This document shows, one piece after another, positions 33,404 to 40,793 of a DNA stretch of 42,735 nt. The stretch comes from an uncultured Pelagibacteraceae bacterium (GTDB lineage: Bacteria > Pseudomonadota > Alphaproteobacteria > Pelagibacterales > Pelagibacteraceae): positions 1 to 42,735 of the forward strand of contig CACLQJ010000007.1 in the NCBI GenBank assembly GCA_902609065.1. The letters are read 5' to 3'. Both the position numbers and the translations under genes were made by a program. Numbering within the stretch: the stretch's first letter is position 1; the number at the start of each line of letters is the position of its first letter. The notes beneath the pieces are model-generated. The model saw only the letters and a program-made list of their open reading frames with translations. It did no database searches and had not been told where the DNA came from.

Positions 33404-33475
33404 ACTATTTGTTAAAAAAATTAATTTGTAATATAAATATTTTAAACATATTACTATAAACCTTTAAATGCAAAT
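33404..33475. promoter_or_regulatory. Divergent intergenic region
   Basis: 72 bases lie between the minus-strand unit starting at 33403 and the plus-strand unit starting at 33476, so promoters for both should be here. It also contains an ATG at 33468 that is closed by TGA after three codons, directly before the TTG start of the GT4 gene. No clear hexamer pair or operator stands out. Confidence 0.25.
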
Positions 33476-34618
33476 TTGAAAAAATTGAAAAAAAAAAATG
33501 TATATTATTGGTCTCCGTTTTTAACTCAGATTGCAACAATTAAAGCTGTAATAAATTCAGCATATAGTTTAAATAAATTTGATACAAAATTTGATGCTAC
33601 GATTTTAAATATATTCGGTGAATTCAATCAAAACTTATCTGAAATAAAAGATAAAAAAATAAATATATTGAATTTTTATAATTTAAATATTTTGAGATAT
33701 TTGCCGAAACATGGCAAAATATCTAGTAGATTTTCATTTATAATTTTCTTTTTATTAGGTTTTTTTCCTCTGCTAAGAATTTTAAAAAAAAAAAATCCTG
33801 AATATATTATTATTCATTTAATTACTTCATTACCATTAATTTTATTAATTATGTTCAAATTTAAAACAAAATTTGTTCTAAGAATATCTGGCTTACCAAG
33901 ATTAAATTTTTTTAGGAAATTTTTATGGAAGATTGCTTTAAAAAAAATTTACATGATTACATCACCAACGAAAGAAACCCACGAGTATTTAAAGAGTTTA
34001 AAATTATGTGAGGAAAAGAAATTGAAAGTTCTTTTTGATCCTGTAATAAATGTAAAAGAAATCAGAGAAAGTTCAAAAGAAGAATTAAAACAACAAGGTG
34101 ATTTTTATATAGCGATTGGAAGACTAACTAAGCAAAAAAACTTTTTATTTCTTTGTGATAGTTTTAGGGAAGTAATAAAAAAAAAGCCTAATATAAAATT
34201 GTATATTTTAGGAGAAGGCGAAGATCGTCATGCATTATATAAATTTATTAAAAAACACCAGCTAAAAGAAAACATATACTTGTTAGGATACAAAAAAAAT
34301 ATTTTTCCTTATTTTAAAAACGCAAAAGGTTTTATATTGTCATCGCTATGGGAGGACCCAGGATTTGTACTAATTGAGGCTGCTTATTGCAAGGTTCCTG
34401 TATTTTCATCAAACGCAAAACCAGGACCATTTTCTCTAATAATAAATAATCTAAATGGCACATTATTTGAAAATAACAACAAAAATAGCTTTGTAAATAA
34501 TTTTGAAAATTTTTTAAAAAATTCAGAAAATAAAAAAATTATTTTAGAAAATCTTAAACTTAGTCGAAACTTTACTATTTTTGGCCATTATAAAAATTTA
34601 TCAAATTTAATCTTATAG
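33476..34618 (+). CDS. GT4-family glycosyltransferase (TTG start)
   Basis: About 380 residues, GT-B fold. VYYWSPFLTQIATIKAVINS begins the acceptor domain, FVLRISGLPR lies in the middle, IAIGRLTKQKNFLFLCDSF opens the donor domain and LSSLWEDPGFVLIEAAYCKV near residue 283 is the donor motif. No ATG lies in frame near the conserved N-terminus; TTG codons at 33476 and 33485 are the candidates. The TTG leaves only a Lys-rich tail before the conserved part, so a frameshift upstream is not needed. It is the first gene of the plus-strand unit that leads into gmd/fcl. Confidence 0.8.
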   Translation: MKKLKKKNVYYWSPFLTQIATIKAVINSAYSLNKFDTKFDATILNIFGEFNQNLSEIKDKKINILNFYNLNILRYLPKHGKISSRFSFIIFFLLGFFPLLRILKKKNPEYIIIHLITSLPLILLIMFKFKTKFVLRISGLPRLNFFRKFLWKIALKKIYMITSPTKETHEYLKSLKLCEEKKLKVLFDPVINVKEIRESSKEELKQQGDFYIAIGRLTKQKNFLFLCDSFREVIKKKPNIKLYILGEGEDRHALYKFIKKHQLKENIYLLGYKKNIFPYFKNAKGFILSSLWEDPGFVLIEAAYCKVPVFSSNAKPGPFSLIINNLNGTLFENNNKNSFVNNFENFLKNSENKKIILENLKLSRNFTIFGHYKNLSNLIL

Positions 34619-34620
34619 CG

Positions 34621-36333
34621 ATGTTTATAAATACTTTAATTTTTATAATTTTAAGTTTTGCAATAGTTTTAAGTACTTTAGGATATGGGATGGCATTCTG
34701 TAATCAAATATTTCAAAATAAAAAATTTTTGAATTTGCCATTTATTGGAATTTTTGGAATTTTTTTTTTGTATATCATTTCAAGCATAACACATTTAATA
34801 ATAGCACACAATTATATTCATAATTCAATATTATTATTATCAGGGTTAGCTTTTTTTTACATATACTCTAAGAAAAACTTGATAGAAAAAAAAGAATTTA
34901 GAACTATTATTTTTTTTTTTGTAGTACTTTTTTTAGGTTATTTAATTTCTAAAACTAACGAAGATTTTTCATATTACCACTTGCCGAATTCACTTCAATT
35001 TTCTTCACATAAATTAGAATTTGGATTAGGTAACTTAAGCCATGGTTTTAAACATTTCTCTTCAATTTTTTTGATTAATTCAATTTTTTATTTACCTTAT
35101 GTAGAGGCTTATTTATTTAACATTACCAATTTTATGTTACAAATTTTTTTCTTTTCAGGTTTATTTATTTTAATTAGTAAATTAAATTTAAACAACTTTA
35201 GTAAGGTATTATCCTCAATAATATTAATAACATTTTTGGTAAAATTTTACAGATTGTCAGAATATGGATCGGATTATCTTGGACAATTTTTAGTACTGTT
35301 AAGTTTTATATTTGCCACTATAGCAATCAAAAAAAAAAAACTTACCGTTAGTGAAAATAAAGAATTATTTTATATATCATTTTTGTTAATAATCTTTTCT
35401 ATAACAACAAAATTTTTATACATTATTTATATTATTGTACCTATAACAGTATTTTTTTATATATTAACTTTTGAGCAAGTATTTAAATTTGCACTTAACA
35501 AAAAATTTCTTTCCATCTCCTTTTTTGCAATTTTATCTATTATATTTTATAATTTAACGGCAACAGGATGTATTTTGTACCCAGTTGTATTTACTTGTTT
35601 TACAGAAACAATAGATTGGTCGATCTCAGAGGCTACTGTAAAATATTTAAATATTCATTATAAGGCTTGGTCAAAAGCAGGTATCGGTACAGGCTATGGA
35701 ACTTTAAATCCCCAAGAATATATTTCAGGAATTAATTGGATTGAAAATTGGTTTAGAAAATATTTTTTTACAAAAGTTTCAGACTATATTCTAGTCGTCA
35801 TTTTCGTTTTATTAATTTTTTTAATTGTTTTTAAAAAAAATTTTAAAGTTTATAATAAAATAGATTTTAATTTAAAAATTGTTTTATTAAGTTACCTTTC
35901 GATTTTGGCTGTTTTTCTAATATGGTTTTTAAATTTTCCAACTCTAAGATATGCAGGGTATACAATTGTTTTTTTAGTCTTAGCTGTCCCAGTTGCTTTA
36001 TTTATTGCGAAAAGATTAAATTTTAATAACAAGATTATTTATAAAAAAATTAAAATCTTAATCATTTTAGCAATATTTGTTTTTAATTTTAAAAATATTA
36101 ATAGGATTCATAAAGAACTTAGTCTAAAAAATTATGAAAATCACAATTTTTCTAATTTTCCATTTTATTGGGTAGATAAAGTTGAATTTAGAACAATTTT
36201 ACTAGAAGAAAAATTTTTTAGTGAAGTTACAAATAAAAAGCATTGTTGGAATGTTCCACCAACTTGTCTTAAAAACAAATCTCAACTAAAAATAGAATAT
36301 CGAAATAACTATTATTTTTATAAAAATAAATGA
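34621..36333 (+). CDS. Large polytopic membrane protein, candidate polymerase or GT-C enzyme
   Basis: 570 residues with roughly a dozen hydrophobic helices spread over residues 1-490 and a short soluble C-terminus. A conserved-looking loop, EDFSYYHLPNSLQF followed by FGLGNLSHGFKHFSS (residues ~115-145), lies after the third or fourth helix. Asp/Glu and His residues in an early periplasmic loop are typical of GT-C transferases and of the LIC_10190-type membrane proteins. The end carries CWNVPPTC, a Cys pair. It is the only protein here with the size and topology of an O-unit polymerase (Wzy-like), but no Wzy signature is evident. It overlaps the GT2 gene by ATGA. Confidence 0.6.
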   Translation: MFINTLIFIILSFAIVLSTLGYGMAFCNQIFQNKKFLNLPFIGIFGIFFLYIISSITHLIIAHNYIHNSILLLSGLAFFYIYSKKNLIEKKEFRTIIFFFVVLFLGYLISKTNEDFSYYHLPNSLQFSSHKLEFGLGNLSHGFKHFSSIFLINSIFYLPYVEAYLFNITNFMLQIFFFSGLFILISKLNLNNFSKVLSSIILITFLVKFYRLSEYGSDYLGQFLVLLSFIFATIAIKKKKLTVSENKELFYISFLLIIFSITTKFLYIIYIIVPITVFFYILTFEQVFKFALNKKFLSISFFAILSIIFYNLTATGCILYPVVFTCFTETIDWSISEATVKYLNIHYKAWSKAGIGTGYGTLNPQEYISGINWIENWFRKYFFTKVSDYILVVIFVLLIFLIVFKKNFKVYNKIDFNLKIVLLSYLSILAVFLIWFLNFPTLRYAGYTIVFLVLAVPVALFIAKRLNFNNKIIYKKIKILIILAIFVFNFKNINRIHKELSLKNYENHNFSNFPFYWVDKVEFRTILLEEKFFSEVTNKKHCWNVPPTCLKNKSQLKIEYRNNYYFYKNK

Positions 36334-37088
36334 AAAAATACCCATTAATCTCAATAGTAACTACTTATTTTAACAAAAAAAAATATATTGCAAAAACATT
36401 GAATTCAATATTTGTGCAAACTTACAAAAACTATGAAATTGTATTTATCTATGATGATAAAAATTATTCAGACTTAAAATTCATCAAAGGTGCATTAAGT
36501 AAATTCAAAAAAAAAAGTATCATATTGAACAATAAAAATTTGGGCGTATCAAAATCAAGAAATATAGCATTGAGACACTGCAAAGGTAAGTATATTGCGT
36601 TTATCGATGCCGATGATTTATGGAGAAAAAATAAACTCTTAAAACAAATTGAATTTATGGAAAAAAAAAATACTAATTTTTCATTTACCTCATATGATGT
36701 AATAGATGCCTGTGATAAAATAATTGGAAATCGGAAGATAAATAAAGACCCAACTTATAAAAGTCTTTTAAAAAAAAATACTATTGGGCTAAGTACTGTA
36801 ATTTTTAATAAAAAAATTTTAAGTGATATCAATTTCCCAAATTTGAAAACCCAAGAAGATTTTGCAGTATGGCTAAATTTATTAAATAAAGGTTATAAGT
36901 TATCACATATGTCTGCTACATTATCTTCTTGGAGACTCACTAAAGACTCTTTATCATCAAATACCTTACAGAAAATAAAAGATGCATTTAAGCTGTATTA
37001 TATTTATCAAAAAAAAAATTTAATATTATCTATTTTTAGTGTAATAGTCCTAGGATATAACAAACTATTTAAACAGACTAACTTTTGA
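36330..37088 (+). CDS. GT2-family glycosyltransferase
   Basis: 252 residues, GT-A fold. ISIVTTYFNKKKYIAKTLNS opens the protein, then YEIVFIYDDKN, NLGVSKSRNIALRHCKGKYI, and FIDADDLWRKNKL at ~91-103 with the metal-binding DADD. FPNLKTQEDFAVWLNLL supplies the catalytic ED pair. This is the common 'IDADD-W' subtype of GT2 found in capsule loci. It is bounded by ATGA and TTGA overlaps with its neighbours, the membrane protein and gmd, so it is probably co-translated with both. Confidence 0.85.
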   Translation: MKKYPLISIVTTYFNKKKYIAKTLNSIFVQTYKNYEIVFIYDDKNYSDLKFIKGALSKFKKKSIILNNKNLGVSKSRNIALRHCKGKYIAFIDADDLWRKNKLLKQIEFMEKKNTNFSFTSYDVIDACDKIIGNRKINKDPTYKSLLKKNTIGLSTVIFNKKILSDINFPNLKTQEDFAVWLNLLNKGYKLSHMSATLSSWRLTKDSLSSNTLQKIKDAFKLYYIYQKKNLILSIFSVIVLGYNKLFKQTNF

Positions 37089-38140
37089 AAAAAAAAGCTC
37101 TCATTACAGGTATAACTGGACAAGACGGATCATATCTTGCAGAACTACTTCTAAAAAAAGGCTATATGGTTCATGGTATCAAAAGGAAATCTTCAACATT
37201 TAATACAAATAGAATAGATCACATTTATAAAGATATTCATACAACTAAAAATTTCTTTTTACATTATGGAGATTTGGCGGACTCAAATAGTTTGGTAAAC
37301 ATTATAAATAAAATTAGACCAAATGAAATTTACAATCTTGGTGCGCAAAGCCATGTAGGACATTCTTTCGAAATACCAGAATATACCTCTGAAGTAAGTG
37401 GTTTAGGAACTTTAAGAATTCTAGAGGCTATGAGGTTTCTTAAATTGAAAAATTGTAAATTTTATCAAGCAAGTACTTCTGAACTATTTGGAGAAACTTT
37501 TGGAAAAAAATCTTTTACAGAAGAATCAATTATGGTACCAAAATCTCCGTATGGTGTTTCAAAATTATACTCTTTCTGGATTACAAAAGTGTATAGAGAA
37601 GCTTACGGATTTCATGCATCTAATGGAATACTATTTAACCATGAAAGTCCAAGAAGAGGAGAGACATTTGTAACAAGAAAAATAACAATGTTCTTTGCCA
37701 AGTTAGTTTGTGGAATTAATGAGATACTCTATATTGGAAATTTAGATGCAAAAAGAGATTGGGGACATGCAAAAGATTATGTTGAAATACAGTGGAAAAT
37801 TTTACAACAAAAAAAACCTAATGATTTTGTAATAGCGACTGGCAAAACTATTAGTGTAAGAGATTTTATCAATGAATGTTGTAAATATTTAAAGCTAAAA
37901 GTTATTTGGAATGGAAATGGTTTAAAAGAAAAAGCCTATTTAGATTTGGGAAGAAAAAAAAAATTAATCATAAAAGTTGACAGCAAATATTACAGACCTT
38001 TAGAAATAGACTATTTAAAAGGAAACCCAAAAAAAGCATCTCAATTATTAAAATACAAACTAAAGTATAACTTAAAATATTTGGTAAAAGATATGTTGGA
38101 CTCAGATATTTCACTAATTAAATCAAATCAAATTAAATGA
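37085..38140 (+). CDS. gmd: GDP-mannose 4,6-dehydratase
   Basis: 351 residues, full length. ALITGITGQDGSYLAELL is the NADP loop and HGIKRKSSTFNTNRIDHIY the extended NADP-binding segment. YNLGAQSHVGHSFEIPEYT, YQASTSELFGE (catalytic Ser/Thr-Glu, ~128-132), SPYGVSKLYSFW (Tyr/Lys near 155-159), FNHESPRRGETFVTRKI and KRDWGHAKDYVE are all canonical. It makes GDP-4-keto-6-deoxymannose. The start is TTG at 37085 in a TTGA overlap with the GT2 stop. It is followed directly by fcl, completing the GDP-L-fucose pathway from GDP-mannose. Confidence 0.95.
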   Translation: MKKKALITGITGQDGSYLAELLLKKGYMVHGIKRKSSTFNTNRIDHIYKDIHTTKNFFLHYGDLADSNSLVNIINKIRPNEIYNLGAQSHVGHSFEIPEYTSEVSGLGTLRILEAMRFLKLKNCKFYQASTSELFGETFGKKSFTEESIMVPKSPYGVSKLYSFWITKVYREAYGFHASNGILFNHESPRRGETFVTRKITMFFAKLVCGINEILYIGNLDAKRDWGHAKDYVEIQWKILQQKKPNDFVIATGKTISVRDFINECCKYLKLKVIWNGNGLKEKAYLDLGRKKKLIIKVDSKYYRPLEIDYLKGNPKKASQLLKYKLKYNLKYLVKDMLDSDISLIKSNQIK

Positions 38141-39084
38141 AAAAAAAAAGCTTCATATTTTTAGCAGGTCACAAAGGACTTGTTGGAAGCTCTATGTTAA
38201 ATCTTTTAAAGAGCAAAGGTTACAATAATATCATAACTGTTGATAAAAAAACTTTAGATCTTAGAGACTACAAACAAGTAAAACGTTTTTTTAAAAAAAA
38301 AAAAATTGATTATTTGGTTATGGCTGCAGCAAGAGCAGGTGGTATAATAGCAAATAGTACTAACCAAAAAGATTTTTTTTTAGAGAATGTAGAAATCCAA
38401 AATTCCTTACTACAACTAGCTTTAGAAAAAAAAATAAAAAGAACAATTTATTTGGGAACTTCATGCATATATCCTAAATTTGCCAAAAACCCAATTTCGG
38501 AGAGTAGTTTGCTAACCGGAGAACTTGAGAAGACTAATCAATGTTATGCAATAGCTAAAATATCTGGAATTAAACTTTCAGAAGCTTTATTTCATGATTA
38601 TAAATTGGATATTATTTGCCTAATGCCGACCAATGTCTACGGAATTAACGACAATTTTGACAAGGTAAATGGGCACGTAATACCAGCTATGATTTCTAAA
38701 TTTTTAGGGGCAAAAAAAAAGAAAAAAAAAGAAATAAGACTTTTAGGCACTGGAAAACCAGTCAGAGAATTTATTCATTCGAGTGATTTAGCTAATGCAA
38801 TATTTACTTGCCTAAAATCTTCACAAAAAAAAATTAAAAAATTATTTAAAAATAAATTACCAATAATTAATGTAGGCAGTGGAGAAAGATTAACAATACT
38901 TAAACTTTCAAGAATTATCGCAAAAGAGTTAAAATACAATGGAAATATTGTTTTTGATAAAAATTTTCCTGATGGAACCTATAAAAAAAATCTTAATTCA
39001 GAAAAAATACTTAAACTTGGTTGGAAACCTAAAATTAAATTATCTACTGGCATTTCTGAGGTTATAAAATATAAAAATAATTAA
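38137..39084 (+). CDS. fcl: GDP-L-fucose synthase (epimerase/reductase)
   Basis: 315 residues. LAGHKGLVGSSMLNLL is the NADP loop; AAARAGGIIANSTNQKDFFLEN, YLGTSCIYPKFA (catalytic Ser and Cys), CYAIAKISGIKL (Tyr/Lys), LMPTNVYGINDNFD, NGHVIPAMISKF and GTGKPVREFIHSSDLA all match Fcl/WcaG. It epimerises C3 and C5 and reduces C4 of GDP-4-keto-6-deoxymannose. It shares ATGA with gmd and TAATG with the next gene. An A13 tract lies at 38293-38305. All signature residues are present, so an active enzyme is expected. Confidence 0.95.
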   Translation: MKKKSFIFLAGHKGLVGSSMLNLLKSKGYNNIITVDKKTLDLRDYKQVKRFFKKKKIDYLVMAAARAGGIIANSTNQKDFFLENVEIQNSLLQLALEKKIKRTIYLGTSCIYPKFAKNPISESSLLTGELEKTNQCYAIAKISGIKLSEALFHDYKLDIICLMPTNVYGINDNFDKVNGHVIPAMISKFLGAKKKKKKEIRLLGTGKPVREFIHSSDLANAIFTCLKSSQKKIKKLFKNKLPIINVGSGERLTILKLSRIIAKELKYNGNIVFDKNFPDGTYKKNLNSEKILKLGWKPKIKLSTGISEVIKYKNN

Positions 39085-40115
39085 TGTTAATAAGTCAAAT
39101 TGTTTTAGCAACCTCTTTGTTAGTATTTTTTTTATTTGTTTTTAAAAAATTTAATATTCTTAATGATAACGCTTTATCATCATCACATAAAAAAATTATT
39201 AATATTGACAATTCGCCAGTTTTAATAGGAGGAATTTTTCTATTTTGTTGTATGTCAATTTTTGTATCTAACGATTTTATTAGTTTGAAAATTTTTGGTT
39301 TCTTAATATTATGCATTGGTCTTTTTTCAGATAAAAATATTATACATAATCCTCAAATAAGAATTGTCTTCCAAATTCTAATTTTAACAATATTTGTTAC
39401 ATTAAATAAATTACAAATTGAAGAAATTAGAGTAGTATTTTTTGACTCACTTTTACAAAATAGATATTTTAATATTTTCTTTACAGTATTTTGTTTAGCT
39501 ATTCTTTTAAATGGTAGTAACTTTATTGATGGATTAAACGGACTGACCACAGGTTACTATATATTAATATTTTCTGTCATTTTTTACTTACATTTTTCAA
39601 ATTCAAACATCGAGATAGACAATTTAATTGAATTTAAAATATTAATAATTTGTATGTTTATATTTCTCGCTTTTAACATTTTTGGCAAATGTTTTTTAGG
39701 CGATGGAGGTGCATATTTAGTCTCTTTCTTAGCTGGCTATTTTTTAATTAAGTTTTATAATTTAAATTTAGTTATATCTCCATATTTTATTGCATTATTA
39801 TTATGGTATCCAGCTTTTGAAACTCTTTTTTCTCTAATACGAAGATCTGTCTCAAAATTCAATGTATCAAGTGCAGATAATTTGCATCTTCATCACTTAA
39901 TACTTTTCTATTTAAAAACAAAGGTATTAAATAATTATATAAATCCAACAGCTTCAATATTAATAATTTTTTATAATTTTATAATTTTTATTATAAGCTT
40001 AAAATTTATTAATAATTCAAAAATTATGATTATTTTAATTTTACTAAATATTTTAAATTATGTAATATTATATAACCAGTTATCTAAACTAAATTCCAAA
40101 AATTTTAAATCATAA
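39084..40115 (+). CDS. WecA/MraY-family undecaprenyl-phosphate sugar-1-phosphate transferase
   Basis: 343 residues with about ten to eleven membrane helices. NGSNFIDGLNGLTTGYY near residues 148-164 is the conserved cytoplasmic loop, FLGDGGAYLVSFLAGYF near 206 holds the Mg-binding Asp, and ADNLHLHHLILF near 265 is the His-rich loop of the family. These enzymes move a HexNAc-1-phosphate from UDP to undecaprenyl phosphate and start glycan synthesis. In the first acidic loop the usual DD or ED pair reads SD (GLFSDK), so one metal-site acid is replaced. Its stop overlaps that of the convergent VTC gene by 6 bases. Confidence 0.85.
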   Translation: MLISQIVLATSLLVFFLFVFKKFNILNDNALSSSHKKIINIDNSPVLIGGIFLFCCMSIFVSNDFISLKIFGFLILCIGLFSDKNIIHNPQIRIVFQILILTIFVTLNKLQIEEIRVVFFDSLLQNRYFNIFFTVFCLAILLNGSNFIDGLNGLTTGYYILIFSVIFYLHFSNSNIEIDNLIEFKILIICMFIFLAFNIFGKCFLGDGGAYLVSFLAGYFLIKFYNLNLVISPYFIALLLWYPAFETLFSLIRRSVSKFNVSSADNLHLHHLILFYLKTKVLNNYINPTASILIIFYNFIIFIISLKFINNSKIMIILILLNILNYVILYNQLSKLNSKNFKS

Positions 40116-40757
40116 TATCCCAGAGTCATTAAGTTCAATGAAAGAGTTTACATACTTAGAGAATTTTTGATTTCTATTATTTAATTTATTTTTTAATACA
40201 AAATTATTACAAAAGATCGAGTATTTCGGATGATATTTAATTTCTACAATATGTTTTTCTATTTCTAAAGGCTTTAACTCAATATCTTTAAAAATTTTAA
40301 TATTTTTATCGATAGTAACTCTAAGTTTTCTTGAAACATCTTGATAGTATTCTCTGTCATAAGATACAGTTAAAATTTCACTTAAGTTAAGATGTTTACT
40401 TGAAATTAACTTTTCATGAGACAAAGTTTTTTTTAAAAATTTTTTAAGTTCTAATGTATCTTTAAAAACTCCTAAGGATTTTATGTTTTTTACTGTCATT
40501 AGATTTATTTTTTTTTTCTCCTCTAAAAAAACCTCTTTATTGAATAATTGATTGTACCATCTTAATCTAATTTTAATTCTTTTACCAAATCCATTAATAT
40601 TATCCCAAACATTTTTTAAATTTTCACAGTCAAAATATATAGAGTTAATCTTACGGTTAGGATAAATTTTTTTAAACATTCCATTTATTAAAAATGATTT
40701 GTATGTAGTATCACCATTTTGATAAACAAATTTTTTTTCCAATCTCATATCTTTCAT
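40110..40757 (-). CDS. VTC-domain (polyphosphate-polymerase-like) protein
   Basis: 215 residues (212 if the ATG at 40748 is used, which fits the family start MRLEKKF better). MRLEKKFVY, then SIYFDCENLKNVWDNI, then KRIKIRLRWYN, then FLEEKKK follows the VTC/CYTH tunnel-fold order, with alternating basic and acidic strand residues lining the tunnel. SYDREYYQDVSRKLRVTID adds the later 'Y.R.....d...RvT.D' strands. In yeast Vtc4 this fold polymerises ATP phosphate to polyphosphate; bacterial versions often sit beside CotH genes, as here. Bacterial function uncertain. It lies 36 bases after the CotH-like gene on the same strand. Confidence 0.75.
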   Translation of the reverse strand: MKDMRLEKKFVYQNGDTTYKSFLINGMFKKIYPNRKINSIYFDCENLKNVWDNINGFGKRIKIRLRWYNQLFNKEVFLEEKKKINLMTVKNIKSLGVFKDTLELKKFLKKTLSHEKLISSKHLNLSEILTVSYDREYYQDVSRKLRVTIDKNIKIFKDIELKPLEIEKHIVEIKYHPKYSIFCNNFVLKNKLNNRNQKFSKYVNSFIELNDSGIL

Positions 40758-40793
40758 TTTGTAAAACCTTTTATATTTATTAAATTTAATTTA

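Noticed and set aside
33468-33479. ATG at 33468 as start of the GT4 gene via a frameshift
   Set aside because: It is followed by TGA after three codons in another frame; the TTG at 33476 already gives the complete conserved N-terminus.
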